In this document: positions 1 through 9,258 of the stretch, one piece after another
Layout: every line of letters begins with the position of its first letter
Position numbering within the stretch: the stretch's first letter is position 1
From: a virus
Strand: one strand, 5' to 3'
DNA length: 30,306 nt
Virus record (IMG/VR): IMGVR_UViG_3300007346_000136
Span: 1 to 30,306 of that record
The notes under the pieces: generated by a model
Told to the model about the DNA's origin: nothing
Seen by the model: only the letters and a program-made list of their open reading frames with translations
Databases searched by the model: none
Program-made: the position numbers and the translations under genes

Positions 1-12
1 ACCGGAAAGACA

Positions 13-1332
13 ATGCTGGCCTCCCTTCAGGGAGCGATGTCCCGTGGTATGCCGGTCGATCAAGCGATCACTTACGTGAAGAGTATGGCGCAGCAAGGTG
101 TTGCCCCGCTTGTCGATCTGTATTCACTTCTCAAACAATTTGAAAGACTGAAGCAGCCTCCTGTTCAAACTGCACAGGGTGGGAATCTCAAAGAACAGCT
201 TAATAATTTAGAAGCCGGTATCGTTGCTGGGCAACGAAGCATGAGTCCGTTGGGCATACCTATCGGAAGAGGACTTGGCGGATTAAACGCAGGCAGGATG
301 CAGAACCCGCAGTTTGCTGGAGGAGGTATCGTCGCATTTGACGAAGGTGGACAGGCAAAAAGTTTTACGCCGGAGTTTTATACGATACCCCAGACCTATG
401 AAGAATTAGCTAGAGAAAGGATGCGGAGAGCACAAGAGATTAGTACCCCCGAAGGCCGCGCTGCGTATTTAAAACGTATGGAAGAAGAGGATAAGGCTCT
501 TGGGCTTGGGCAGTTTAGTGAATCTTTGAAATTGCGCGAGGAACGTGTTAAGCGTTTGCGTGAGCAGGCTGATCTGTCACCTGAAGAATTAGAAGCGCTT
601 GATAGGGAAGCCTATTACGCTGATATCGCAGCGACGAAAGAGCCTGACTTCTTATCTGCGTTAAGCGCAGCAGAACCAAAAAGAGTGGAGCGTAAGCGAG
701 CAAGTAAGAAAGAAAGTGCCGCTGCAAGAGAAAAAGCTGACCTTGAAGCCATTGCTCGTGCGGAAGCAAGTGAGGCACTCAAAGCGGGAGATATAGCTAA
801 GTACAAAGAAGAGAAGAAAAAAGCGGAGGACCTTAGAGACAAAACTGTTGAGGAGTTCGTAGGCGAGCGGGAGAAAGAATCGGCTGCTGTGAGGGCTTCA
901 GAACGAGCGGGAAAAAATGCTATAGCTCAAGCGCAGGCTCAAAAGGGACAAGAAGATCAGCTTTTACGAAAACTTCAAGAAATTCCGGAGTTCTTAGAAA
1001 ACGGCAGTCCTAATCCTGAATTCCAACGAACAGTACGTTTGTATAACATAGCTAAAGGGCAGAGTAATTCAGCATTAATTACATTCTTTAGAACAACTTA
1101 CGAGGAGGCTGAAAGAGCTTATAGAGCCGCGCAAGAAAATCACGCCGCATATGGAACTAAAGATACGGAAACCACACTAAATAATGCGAAAGCCGCTAGG
1201 GATAAGGCTTTGCAGGAATATAGATCCGCAGCTTCTAGTGCGGGGCTTCCTTCATCCGGTGCTGGTTCCGCACCTGTTGCGGGGGGCGGGGTTCCGGAAC
1301 TTCCCTCACCTGATTTTGAACTTGATCAGTAG
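13..1332 (+). CDS. Virion-associated hypothetical protein, coiled-coil rich
   Basis: Probably a structural or virion-associated protein; the exact role is not recognised. The first 50 residues (MLASLQGAMSRGMPVDQAIT onward) look like a compact helical N-terminus. Near residue 100 there is a Gly-rich segment, FAGGGIVAFDEGG, of a kind I associate with virion proteins of uncultured aquatic phages. Residues 130-310 are very rich in Glu, Lys, Ala and Arg and should form long helices or coiled coils. The C-terminus is a Gly/Pro/Ser tail. The frame is open back to base 1, but a GGAAAG just before the ATG at 13 makes that start acceptable; a start outside the window cannot be excluded. The next gene begins 9 bases after the stop and runs the same way, so the two are probably co-transcribed late genes. 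Confidence 0.75.
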   Translation: MLASLQGAMSRGMPVDQAITYVKSMAQQGVAPLVDLYSLLKQFERLKQPPVQTAQGGNLKEQLNNLEAGIVAGQRSMSPLGIPIGRGLGGLNAGRMQNPQFAGGGIVAFDEGGQAKSFTPEFYTIPQTYEELARERMRRAQEISTPEGRAAYLKRMEEEDKALGLGQFSESLKLREERVKRLREQADLSPEELEALDREAYYADIAATKEPDFLSALSAAEPKRVERKRASKKESAAAREKADLEAIARAEASEALKAGDIAKYKEEKKKAEDLRDKTVEEFVGEREKESAAVRASERAGKNAIAQAQAQKGQEDQLLRKLQEIPEFLENGSPNPEFQRTVRLYNIAKGQSNSALITFFRTTYEEAERAYRAAQENHAAYGTKDTETTLNNAKAARDKALQEYRSAASSAGLPSSGAGSAPVAGGGVPELPSPDFELDQ

Positions 1333-1341
1333 CGCTGAAAC

Positions 1342-4300
1342 ATGTCTTTACAAACCGCGACCAATTCTAAAACGGGAGAGCGCGTTGTATTGATAAATGG
1401 TCAATGGGTACCATTTACGCAATCTGCGACTAATTCCAAAACCGGACAGAAAGCGTTTTTAGTAGACGGTAGATGGGTTACAGAAGATAGCGTTTCTACA
1501 CCTACGCCCGCCCCCACTACTCCCGCTCAACCCGAAACTACATCTAACCCGCTTATGGGATTGGTTGCCCGGGGTGCAGAGTTGGTTGGCTCCGGTATTG
1601 AAGCGGCTGCACGAGTAGGCGAAGAGGTTGGTGACTTTATAGCTGAGAAAGCTCCGATACTTGATACTCGGTTTGTTGTTGATGAAAAAGGCGCTCGCAT
1701 AGAGAGGCCCACTCCTGAACAAATCAGAGACGAGAATCAGTTGCAGTACATGTTTGACTGGGCTGAGAGCTTCAAAAATTGGGGTCGTGAAATAAATTAT
1801 GAGCCATCTACAAAGTTAGGTGATCTTGCAGACAATCCGCTAAACGCGGTGCCGTTTATCGCTGAGCGAGTTGTTACTTCAGTGCCGGATATGGCTGCAG
1901 CATACGCTCAGTTACCGGCGTATATCTTTACACGTACAAATGAAATTCTTAACGAACGTTTAGAAAACGATAACAAAACAATCGACGATGCAACGGTAGG
2001 TGACGTTGCTGCATCCGCTGCCGCTGCTGTAGTGGAAGGTACGTTAGAAAGATTTGCGACAGGTCGTATCCTACAAAAAGGTGCGGAAGCTGCGACACGC
2101 ACAGGACGTATTAGTAAAGAAGCCGCATTACAGTCCGGTACGGAGGCAGTGGAAGAAGCCGCTGCATATACCGGTGCTACGGCTGGCACGGAGCGTGGGT
2201 TTGATCCTAAAGAAGCAGCGCTTGCCGCGCTTGAAGGCGCAATTGTTGGTGGTGGTCTTGGTGCCGCAGCGCAAGGCGTACGCGAAGTGGTGGGTGGAGA
2301 ACCTACTAAACCTTCTGAAACTCCGCCCGTTACACCGCCAACTCCATCTGACACAGGGGTTACACCGCCAACTCCATCTGACACAGGGGTTACACCGCCG
2401 ACCCCACCCGTCACGCCCACTGAACCGCAATCTGCGGAAGACTTACTTAACGCTCCCCCCAAAGTTTTAGCGGAAGACGCGCCTGAAAGTGTGCGATACG
2501 AAGCAAGTGTTCTGAACGAAGAGCAGCTTGATACCGAAGTTGAAAAACTTGAACAGATTCAAGAAGATCTTGCTGATCTTTTGTATAACAGTGAGCGTCT
2601 TGCTCAACAAGCAGCGCTTGCGCGTATGCCGGTAGACACATACCGCAACAACATACAAAACGATTTTGACAATAACAGTACTCGATTAGATGTTTTCTAT
2701 AAAACTTTAGACGGTACATTACCGCCTATTAAGCCAACTGTTACGCAAGCCCAAGCAGCGGCTGCAGGAGTATCGCCTGACGTAGCGAATGCGCTTAATA
2801 TACAAGCTCCGCCCCCAGTTACAGGAGCGCCAAGTGTACCTGCAGATACAACCACAACACCTCCGATTACTCCGCCGGTTGGAACTCAGTCAGTTAGAGG
2901 AGGCACTCCTTTGCCTCCATCAAGACCAGCCCCCGCAAGACCCGAAGTTACTCAGCCTCAAGTCGAAGGATTGGACGTTGCTCAACGAGGTGCTCCTGAT
3001 GTTGTGGGCGGAGCAGAGCGAGTCGAGCCTGCATTAGCTGTTGAAGAAGTTGAAAAAGAAATTGCAGATAGAAAAGTCAAACGACAAGAAGCTATTGACA
3101 TTGCTAGATCAAACGCTGAAAGCGCTTTTGCTGACGGAACTTCCGAACGAACTTCGTTTCAAAATTTAGATGAGTCTATTGGCGCTTATTCAGACAATGT
3201 AAGAGATACGCTACAAGAATACGGACTTGAAGAACATACAGATGCTGCTATTGCTGCTTATGACGCACGAATCAGAGAATTAACTGCGGCTGAACCTGCC
3301 CCTGCACCACCTACAGCAGCCGGTGCTGGAGCGCCACCTGTTCCACCCACACAACCTCCAACAGGTCCTACTCCATCAGGTGCGCCACAGCCTCCTCCGG
3401 GTAGACCTACACCACAATCTCCAACAGGGCAAAGCAGTATTGGTGTGGTGCCTAACGCTACAACGCCGAGTTACTTAAACGCGGTTGGAAATTTCGTAAG
3501 AAACCTTTTGCCGCTTAGCCAAGAAAGATATCAAGCCATACGTGCTTTGTTAGATAGCACCCGAATCACGGATGCGATGCGTGGGGGTCTTTACGCATTT
3601 TATTCCTTACCGCAAAAAGTTGAATTGTTTGCCAACGAGCTTCCCTCTCTACGTGATCTTCTCAACGTTCTAAACGTACGGGCAAGTTCTCTCAAAGCGC
3701 GGAAAGAAGAGTTAGACAGAAATGTACGTCGGTGGAACGACATTCTTACGAACTACAAACAGCCAATGCGGGATAAGTTTTATAGGATCGCGCACGAGTC
3801 CACACGGCTTACCGGTGCTGACGGGCGGATGGGTATTGATTTTAACGATCCCAAAGAAGCCAACAACCCTCTGACTAAAGAGTTCAATGCCTTACCTGAT
3901 GATATAAAGCAGGTCTATTTTCAGATGCTCGAAAGCTACAAAAAAATGGCTGACGAGTACTTAAAACTTTTAAGTAAAAATATGCCGAGGAGGTTGGTAC
4001 GTAAGCTCGAACGTGAGATGGCGAAGAAGCGCGTCAAAGTGTACTTGCCTTTGTTTCGTGAGGGCGACTACTGGCTGCGTTACCAAGATCAGAACAACGA
4101 CACAGTTGTTAGGTCGTTTAAGTCTAACTATGAACGGCAGTTGGCTATCAAAGAAGCTGTCGCTGCGGGGGCCAGCCAATCAAGTATGCAGCCCTTCACT
4201 AGGTCGGAAGGTTTTACAGAGGCCGCAGGTGGGCCTTTCTTCCATCAACTTATGGAGGAACTAAATAAGCAGGGTGTGCCGACAGGTACGAAGCGCGCAT

Positions 4301-6201
4301 TGTTTGAGATGTATCTCGACCTAATCCCTGCTCAATCTGTGCGGCAGTTATATAAACAACGTGACGGATACAAAGGTTACGAAGCTGATTTGATGAATGT
4401 TTATGCGACAGTAGCATCTCGTATGGCTAATCAGCTTACTAATTTAGAGTTCGTGCCTGATATAGATAAAGTCTACGCAGACATCAACAAAGAAGTAGAC
4501 GTTGCAAACGCGCAGGCTACGAATCTTGCGATCAACAAATTGTGGGAGAACCTACAAGGACAGCAGGAATTTTTAAGAGACCCCGGCAACAGTACATTAG
4601 TTAATTCTTTGTCATCGTTTAGTTACTACATGTACATCATTGGTAACGTATCAACTGCTGTGATCAACCTCACGCAGTTACCGATGGTTGTGTATCCGCT
4701 TTTGGCTGGCAAATACGGCGTAGCCGATACCACTAAAGCAATGACAGACGCTCAAAAACAGTACTTCAAAGGCGGCTGGGATAACGACAATGTTCCGGGC
4801 GGAGAAAAAAGATTTCCCTCTGACTATACGTTTGGCGTAGGACTCAAACCCGGTACCCCTTTGCATAAGCTATATGAGGCTGCTGTACGACAAAGTGCGA
4901 TCCGCCGTTCAACCGGATATGACCTCATTGAAGGCAGAAAGAAAACCTATGGTATGGGTGACTACGTAGGTCTGATGGCTAAGACAGAACAGATCTTGGG
5001 CTGGGTATTTCAGAACTCTGAACGCATGAACCGCGAAGTGACTTTGATTGCTGCGTTTAACTTAGAGATGGCGAAGAACGGTGGCAACGTAGATAACGCA
5101 ATCAAGACGGCAATTGACACCGTTACCCAATCCCACGGCGTAACTTTGACTGAAACATCTCCTACTGCATTCCAAAAAGGATTCGGCAAGGTGGCGTTTA
5201 CGTTTAAGAACTTCTCTCAAACGATGATATATCTACAAACAAAGTTGATCAGAGATGCTTTAAAGGGGGAGACGCCAGAAGTTAGGAAGATCGCTGCGAA
5301 GCAGTTTTTAGGTATATCGACGATGGCGTTTACGTTTGCGGGGATTCAGGGCATGCCGTTCTATGGGGCGGCTACTGTGATGGCGGATTTGATGCACGAT
5401 CTTTTAGGAGATGAAGACGAGCCGTGGAAGGCTGACAATGTAGTGCGCGCTTCTGTTAAATCAGTAGCGTACAAAGGCCCCGTCAACGAACTGCTTATGG
5501 CAGATGTGGCTGCACGTACAGGGTTTGCGAACTTGCTTTGGAGGGATGACGATAAACGTCTTGAAGAAGTAGGCCCTATTCTCTATGCGATGGAGCAAAT
5601 TTTCGGACCGTCTTACGCCGCCTTTATGGGATGGGGCAGGGCTTACAACGATTATAAAGAAGGTTACTACGACCGGGCGGTTGAATCTCTCATGCCTTCT
5701 TTTATTAGGAACCCGCTAAAAGCATACCGCTACACCTCGGAAGGCGCACTGACAAGAGATAAAGAAGTTTTGTACGATGACTTCAACAAGTACGAACTTT
5801 TTATGCAGACGCTTGGTTTTACTCCAATAGAAGTATCACGGCGGTCGGAGCAGACAAGAGGTATCGCAGAAAAGAAAAAAGATTTAGAAGACCGTAAAAA
5901 AGCCCTGCTTGACAGGCTGTACCTCGCCCGTATAAGTGGTGATGAAGAAGGGGTCAAAGAGGCCCGTGCTGCAATAAACAAGTACAACGAAGCCGAGTCT
6001 GTTAAAAAGTATGGGCAGCGAATTACTAGCGAGACAATAGCGAGATCATTTAAGGGACGTAAGCAACGTAGCGCACAGTCTACGTTTGGTATCTATTCAC
6101 CACGAAAGATGCAGCGGGCTATACGCGAAGAGTTCCCGGAACCCGAGGAGCCGATACTCAAGCGTATGTTTGGTGGTGAGGAAGAAGAGCCTAAAGATTA
6201 G
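1342..6201 (+). CDS. Very large virion protein, polyvalent/internal-virion type
   Basis: 1619 residues. Such giant multi-domain proteins in phage late regions are usually tape-measure-like, internal virion (ejected) or 'polyvalent' proteins; which applies here is inference. Visible regions: two copies of a short motif at residues 6-46 (TNSKTG followed by L-[IV]-[ND]-G-x-W-V); an Ala-rich helical stretch about 60-320; a Pro/Thr linker with perfect repeats (about 325-360) and more Pro-rich linkers near 490-560 and 650-710; then a long globular C-terminal half. Around residue 1100 the segment SYYMYIIGNVSTAVINLTQL is hydrophobic, and NFSQTMIYLQTKLIRD near 1300 resembles conserved blocks of large phage polyvalent proteins. 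Charged helices precede the acidic C-terminus. No protease, lysozyme or nuclease motif was identified. Its stop overlaps the stop of the converging gene at 6198. Confidence 0.75.
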   Translation: MSLQTATNSKTGERVVLINGQWVPFTQSATNSKTGQKAFLVDGRWVTEDSVSTPTPAPTTPAQPETTSNPLMGLVARGAELVGSGIEAAARVGEEVGDFIAEKAPILDTRFVVDEKGARIERPTPEQIRDENQLQYMFDWAESFKNWGREINYEPSTKLGDLADNPLNAVPFIAERVVTSVPDMAAAYAQLPAYIFTRTNEILNERLENDNKTIDDATVGDVAASAAAAVVEGTLERFATGRILQKGAEAATRTGRISKEAALQSGTEAVEEAAAYTGATAGTERGFDPKEAALAALEGAIVGGGLGAAAQGVREVVGGEPTKPSETPPVTPPTPSDTGVTPPTPSDTGVTPPTPPVTPTEPQSAEDLLNAPPKVLAEDAPESVRYEASVLNEEQLDTEVEKLEQIQEDLADLLYNSERLAQQAALARMPVDTYRNNIQNDFDNNSTRLDVFYKTLDGTLPPIKPTVTQAQAAAAGVSPDVANALNIQAPPPVTGAPSVPADTTTTPPITPPVGTQSVRGGTPLPPSRPAPARPEVTQPQVEGLDVAQRGAPDVVGGAERVEPALAVEEVEKEIADRKVKRQEAIDIARSNAESAFADGTSERTSFQNLDESIGAYSDNVRDTLQEYGLEEHTDAAIAAYDARIRELTAAEPAPAPPTAAGAGAPPVPPTQPPTGPTPSGAPQPPPGRPTPQSPTGQSSIGVVPNATTPSYLNAVGNFVRNLLPLSQERYQAIRALLDSTRITDAMRGGLYAFYSLPQKVELFANELPSLRDLLNVLNVRASSLKARKEELDRNVRRWNDILTNYKQPMRDKFYRIAHESTRLTGADGRMGIDFNDPKEANNPLTKEFNALPDDIKQVYFQMLESYKKMADEYLKLLSKNMPRRLVRKLEREMAKKRVKVYLPLFREGDYWLRYQDQNNDTVVRSFKSNYERQLAIKEAVAAGASQSSMQPFTRSEGFTEAAGGPFFHQLMEELNKQGVPTGTKRALFEMYLDLIPAQSVRQLYKQRDGYKGYEADLMNVYATVASRMANQLTNLEFVPDIDKVYADINKEVDVANAQATNLAINKLWENLQGQQEFLRDPGNSTLVNSLSSFSYYMYIIGNVSTAVINLTQLPMVVYPLLAGKYGVADTTKAMTDAQKQYFKGGWDNDNVPGGEKRFPSDYTFGVGLKPGTPLHKLYEAAVRQSAIRRSTGYDLIEGRKKTYGMGDYVGLMAKTEQILGWVFQNSERMNREVTLIAAFNLEMAKNGGNVDNAIKTAIDTVTQSHGVTLTETSPTAFQKGFGKVAFTFKNFSQTMIYLQTKLIRDALKGETPEVRKIAAKQFLGISTMAFTFAGIQGMPFYGAATVMADLMHDLLGDEDEPWKADNVVRASVKSVAYKGPVNELLMADVAARTGFANLLWRDDDKRLEEVGPILYAMEQIFGPSYAAFMGWGRAYNDYKEGYYDRAVESLMPSFIRNPLKAYRYTSEGALTRDKEVLYDDFNKYELFMQTLGFTPIEVSRRSEQTRGIAEKKKDLEDRKKALLDRLYLARISGDEEGVKEARAAINKYNEAESVKKYGQRITSETIARSFKGRKQRSAQSTFGIYSPRKMQRAIREEFPEPEEPILKRMFGGEEEEPKD
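1357..1479 (+). repeat. In-frame duplicated N-terminal motif of the giant virion protein
   Basis: Residues 6-28 and 29-46 of the giant protein are diverged copies of one unit: ATNSKTG, a variable pair, then L-[IV]-[ND]-G-[QR]-W-V. The DNA copies begin gcgaccaattctaaaacggg and gcgactaattccaaaaccgg and differ mostly at third positions, so selection has kept the protein motif. The G-x-W pattern suggests a small beta-hairpin module, perhaps a particle-anchoring tag; that part is inference. Confidence 0.7.
2330..2400 (+). repeat. 30-bp tandem repeat, 2.4 copies, coding Pro-rich linker
   Basis: Two perfect 30-bp units (2330-2359 and 2360-2389) plus a partial third. Each encodes the ten-residue unit VTPPTPSDTG within the Pro/Thr linker of the giant virion protein. 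Perfect identity at the DNA level points to recent slippage or recombination, so copy number may vary between related phages. Confidence 0.9.
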
Positions 6202-6398
6202 CCGATACGCCAGACGCGCACACCAAGGTGTCCTTCCTTGGACGAGGCAAATGCCTTCACTCTTACTTGAGCGGCCTTGGCGCGGCAGTCTATAACGTAC
6301 AGCATTTCAGGGATCTTAACGGTCGGGATGAAAAAGCTCTCCCCAACCGCCATCGCTTCAAACGGGAAGATCCACTCCGGTTCCACTACCTTTGTCAT
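6198..6398 (-). CDS. Small conserved phage protein of unknown function
   Basis: 66 residues beginning MTKVVEPEWIFPFEAM. The central AVGESFFIP pattern and the basic C-terminus (GHLGVRVWRIG) recall a small protein family common near phage replication genes, with no known activity. It is the last gene of the leftward block. It begins 41 bases inside the primase-helicase gene, so it is probably translated from the same transcript. Its TAA overlaps the TAG of the converging virion gene on the other strand (6198-6201), leaving no intergenic space and no visible terminator. Small size and order agree with a real gene rather than a shadow. Confidence 0.7.
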   Translation of the reverse strand: MTKVVEPEWIFPFEAMAVGESFFIPTVKIPEMLYVIDCRAKAAQVRVKAFASSKEGHLGVRVWRIG

Positions 6399-9192
6399 CT
6401 AAAATCTCTTTGGGTATCTCGTACTGGAAGGCATAAACGTGTACCGGCGGGGAGTTCATACCTGCTTTCCACCCATTAGAGAGCCGTAGTTTCTTCGATT
6501 GTAAGTTCACTGTGGACTTCTCAAGCGCCTTTTCAAACTCGGCGGAGCCTACGCCCTTCTCAGCTAAGAACTTTTTGAACTTGCTCTTAGCGACGTACTG
6601 CGTGCCATTACCGATTTCAACTCGGGCAATAAGTTCACTAAACGGCTCGTGTATGACCCTGCCTTCGTCAAATATCAAAGTGCCTCGTCGCCAATGATCG
6701 TTCAAGAATTCGCCAATCAGACCTTCGTAGTCTACGATGCGATGCTTCTGTGTATCGTCGCGGATCTTAATAGTTTCTAACATAACTTTATCAAACACTC
6801 TCTCTACGTTGATGTTGAAGATACCATTCTCGTAAGCAATCTCTGCCCCTGCAAAAATGGCGCTTAGCCCACTCTCATAAAATCTAAATACAGCGTTCGT
6901 ACCAAGTTTGGTATCGACAATACGCTTACTCCACTTCTCAATCCTCTGCCTAACTTCGTATTCGCCCATCGTTACAATTGCGTCCATAAAGGCGATACCG
7001 GCGTGACCGTAGTTGGTATGCAGCGGGTCGAATATGCTTTTACCTACAGCCATCGTCATTGTTGAAGGTTGAACAAGAACGTATTCTAAGAGACGCATCA
7101 ATTCACCGCTGGCGCTAGATTTCTTACTTAGCACCAAGTCGTACAGCGACACGTTAGAAGACATCAAGCACAGCATTGACGCCACTTCCTGCTGGGTACG
7201 CTCCGCGTTTTTTGAACCCTGCATACGCATCTTGCCCTTACCCTGCGATATCAAGTGAATGAGCTTAGACACTTGCTCGGGGGGCTTATCATGCACCTCG
7301 TCCATACCCATCATAATGTTCTTGAGTGTCAGAGCGCGGTTGTTAAAAGCGTTGTCCGTAGATTCGTAAACGCTCAGCGGCTTGGGCGCACCCCACACAG
7401 ATAGCGCAGCGAGGAGCGATCCGGACTTAGCTGCACCAGATAGCCCCGTGAAACAGAAGGTCATACCGCTAGTCGAGGTGAACTTCATCAGCGGGGAACC
7501 GAAAGAAATAAATAACCCGAACGCCTGCATCTCAAACTCAGGCTGATCTAATTTGTTAACGCAGTTCTTCCAAACTTCAAAGTCCCCCTTGGGTTTGAGA
7601 AGCCTCGATATGTCACGTATTAGGGGACTCGCTGCCGCCCTGCGCGTAACACCGTTACCTATAACTTCAGACTCACCAATCAAGAAGGACTCGTTATCTT
7701 CAGTCCATCCCATCTGCATACAGATTTTGTCAGCAGCAGTCTGACTCTGTAAGTAGTGCGCCCATTTCATTGTGTACTCCACCAGTTTAGGCCATAGGCT
7801 TTGATGCGGCGGGGCTACCCCTGACTTACCTAGTATGCCCCTCATAGTATCTACAGATTGCGCCTCACCCATTGAGATGTACCGCTCTCTAACCTCGTGC
7901 GGCAGTTTGACTCTAAGTAAGAATAGCTCACCATCTTCTTCCCCATACATTCTTTTTACCGGGAAAAATTCATTTGTGGATATCAGTATGGGGTCGGGCT
8001 GTATCTTTATTCCGTCTTCATCCGTCTCGCTCGGCGGTAAGTAATAGACACCCCCGTTCCTTCCTCGGACGTAGGGGAGGACTGCTTTTGGAAAAATCGG
8101 AACTTCTTGGGGATTCGCCTCGATCCGAATTGCGTCCTCTTTACTAATCTCTTGGGTTGGCGCTGATACAAACTTTCGTCCGATAGCGAGAGGGTTTGTG
8201 ATCTTTCCTTTGAATGGACACTCGTCGCATCCTCCGGGGTTTCGTTGGGCAAAGGTGTCACAACTGTGTGGCTTTCCGACCGTCTCGTTGGCTTTTCTAA
8301 TCGTAGCTTCTGGGTCATAGCCCGGATAATCCTCTGACAGCAAATGAATAGCAGTTTCCCAATCGGTGCAGTGCCGTGCGATAGACAGCGCTGAGTGCCA
8401 CAGAGGTTCTGCTAGTGTCTTGGCATTGACTAACGCATTGACGATCTGAGCACAGCCTTTACCTTCAAGACTTTTCTCAGCGATCTCTTGGAACGTAGTC
8501 TCAAAGTTATCTAGCTTGGCTATCTGCCTTGTATCTTCGTCTAAACCTTTTGGGATCAAGTCTAGAATTGAGGATACAGTTGGCTCGACTACACCAAGAT
8601 ACTCTTTGAAAACTTCAAAGTCGTATTGATGGATCTCGTCGGTAAGAAACGCCGTTGGGTTCGGCGGGTCTGTTTTAAAGTTCAACGTCTCAGGGCAGCG
8701 CATGATCCGTGCAACGTCTGCCGTTACAACGGGGTCGATCTTCATGTGATCGAGACAAAGCTGCTTGAACTTTTCTGCATACGGTTTCCATTCCGATGCA
8801 GGCACAGAATCTTCAAAAGGCCAATAGGCGTGTATGCCGTTACCCGAATCAATGACAACGGGCGGCGGGAGTTCAGTGACGTTTAAGAAATAATCGAGGT
8901 CCTCAATAGCTTCTAACTTGCTTGAGTAACACCCCGCCTTATCTGCTTTAACATCAAGATCAATAAAGAACGAACGGCACTCTTTAGCGTAGTCACCCAT
9001 ACGGCTGTGACCACTGAAGCTGCTAAGTGCTATGAAAACATTCTTGCCCTCTGAATTAATCTGTTCTACTAGACTCTCTACCTCGTCAAGGCTCTCTGCA
9101 AAACGGTTAACTACTTTTTTATCTTTAGTAATCTCTGTAACGCAGTAGACGCCATGCGGAGGCAGTACCTTCTCGTAAAATTGTTTTCGCAT
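6358..9192 (-). CDS. AEP primase-helicase (PrimPol-type N-terminus, DUF927/SF3-like helicase C-terminus)
   Basis: 944 residues from the chosen ATG at 9192. A further upstream in-frame start (9243) lies inside a terminator hairpin, so I reject it. The N-terminal third matches archaeo-eukaryotic primases: motif I FFIDLD (D78, D80, metal binding), motif II SGNGIHAYW (116-124) and motif III around D159 (TADVARIMR). A cysteine cluster, H309/C311/C322/C325, suggests a small zinc site between domains. The C-terminal half carries a P-loop, GLSGAAKS (583-590), and a Walker B region, IMMGMDEVHD (D631, E632), as in DUF927/SF3-type hexameric helicases. It probably primes and unwinds for the family A polymerase at 14286-16145. 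It lies directly downstream of a terminator, so its expression may depend on read-through. The assignment is strong; the helicase subtype is less certain. Confidence 0.88.
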   Translation of the reverse strand: MRKQFYEKVLPPHGVYCVTEITKDKKVVNRFAESLDEVESLVEQINSEGKNVFIALSSFSGHSRMGDYAKECRSFFIDLDVKADKAGCYSSKLEAIEDLDYFLNVTELPPPVVIDSGNGIHAYWPFEDSVPASEWKPYAEKFKQLCLDHMKIDPVVTADVARIMRCPETLNFKTDPPNPTAFLTDEIHQYDFEVFKEYLGVVEPTVSSILDLIPKGLDEDTRQIAKLDNFETTFQEIAEKSLEGKGCAQIVNALVNAKTLAEPLWHSALSIARHCTDWETAIHLLSEDYPGYDPEATIRKANETVGKPHSCDTFAQRNPGGCDECPFKGKITNPLAIGRKFVSAPTQEISKEDAIRIEANPQEVPIFPKAVLPYVRGRNGGVYYLPPSETDEDGIKIQPDPILISTNEFFPVKRMYGEEDGELFLLRVKLPHEVRERYISMGEAQSVDTMRGILGKSGVAPPHQSLWPKLVEYTMKWAHYLQSQTAADKICMQMGWTEDNESFLIGESEVIGNGVTRRAAASPLIRDISRLLKPKGDFEVWKNCVNKLDQPEFEMQAFGLFISFGSPLMKFTSTSGMTFCFTGLSGAAKSGSLLAALSVWGAPKPLSVYESTDNAFNNRALTLKNIMMGMDEVHDKPPEQVSKLIHLISQGKGKMRMQGSKNAERTQQEVASMLCLMSSNVSLYDLVLSKKSSASGELMRLLEYVLVQPSTMTMAVGKSIFDPLHTNYGHAGIAFMDAIVTMGEYEVRQRIEKWSKRIVDTKLGTNAVFRFYESGLSAIFAGAEIAYENGIFNINVERVFDKVMLETIKIRDDTQKHRIVDYEGLIGEFLNDHWRRGTLIFDEGRVIHEPFSELIARVEIGNGTQYVAKSKFKKFLAEKGVGSAEFEKALEKSTVNLQSKKLRLSNGWKAGMNSPPVHVYAFQYEIPKEILDDKGSGTGVDLPV

Positions 9193-9210
9193 GAACACCA
9201 GCCCACTTAG

Positions 9211-9241
9211 ATAAAAAAGGCGGGGCGACAGCCGCCCCGCC
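9211..9241 (-). terminator. Rho-independent terminator between HTH gene and primase gene
   Basis: Read leftward, a perfect 9-bp GC stem (GGCGGGGCG / CGCCCCGCC, 9219-9227 and 9233-9241) with a 5-base loop is followed by six T residues (9213-9218). It lies after the stop of the HTH gene (9259) and only about 20 bases before the ATG of the primase gene (9192). It could end the upstream transcript or act as an attenuator for the primase. Confidence 0.88.
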
Positions 9242-9258
9242 AAACCACTTACTCACCA

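Noticed and set aside
1908-2462. 184-codon leftward frame opposite the giant virion gene
   Set aside because: It is the antisense of the Pro/Thr and Ala-rich segments; Gly/Val/Ala/Ser low complexity, no ribosome site, and opposite a well-supported gene.
6221-6240. CCAAGG/CCTTGG inverted repeat near the converging gene ends
   Set aside because: Six-base stem without T-run, within the coding sequence of the 66-residue gene; not a credible terminator.
9193-9243. Upstream start of the primase-helicase at 9243
   Set aside because: The extra 17 codons are the terminator hairpin itself; the motif-bearing protein begins naturally at MRKQF (9192).
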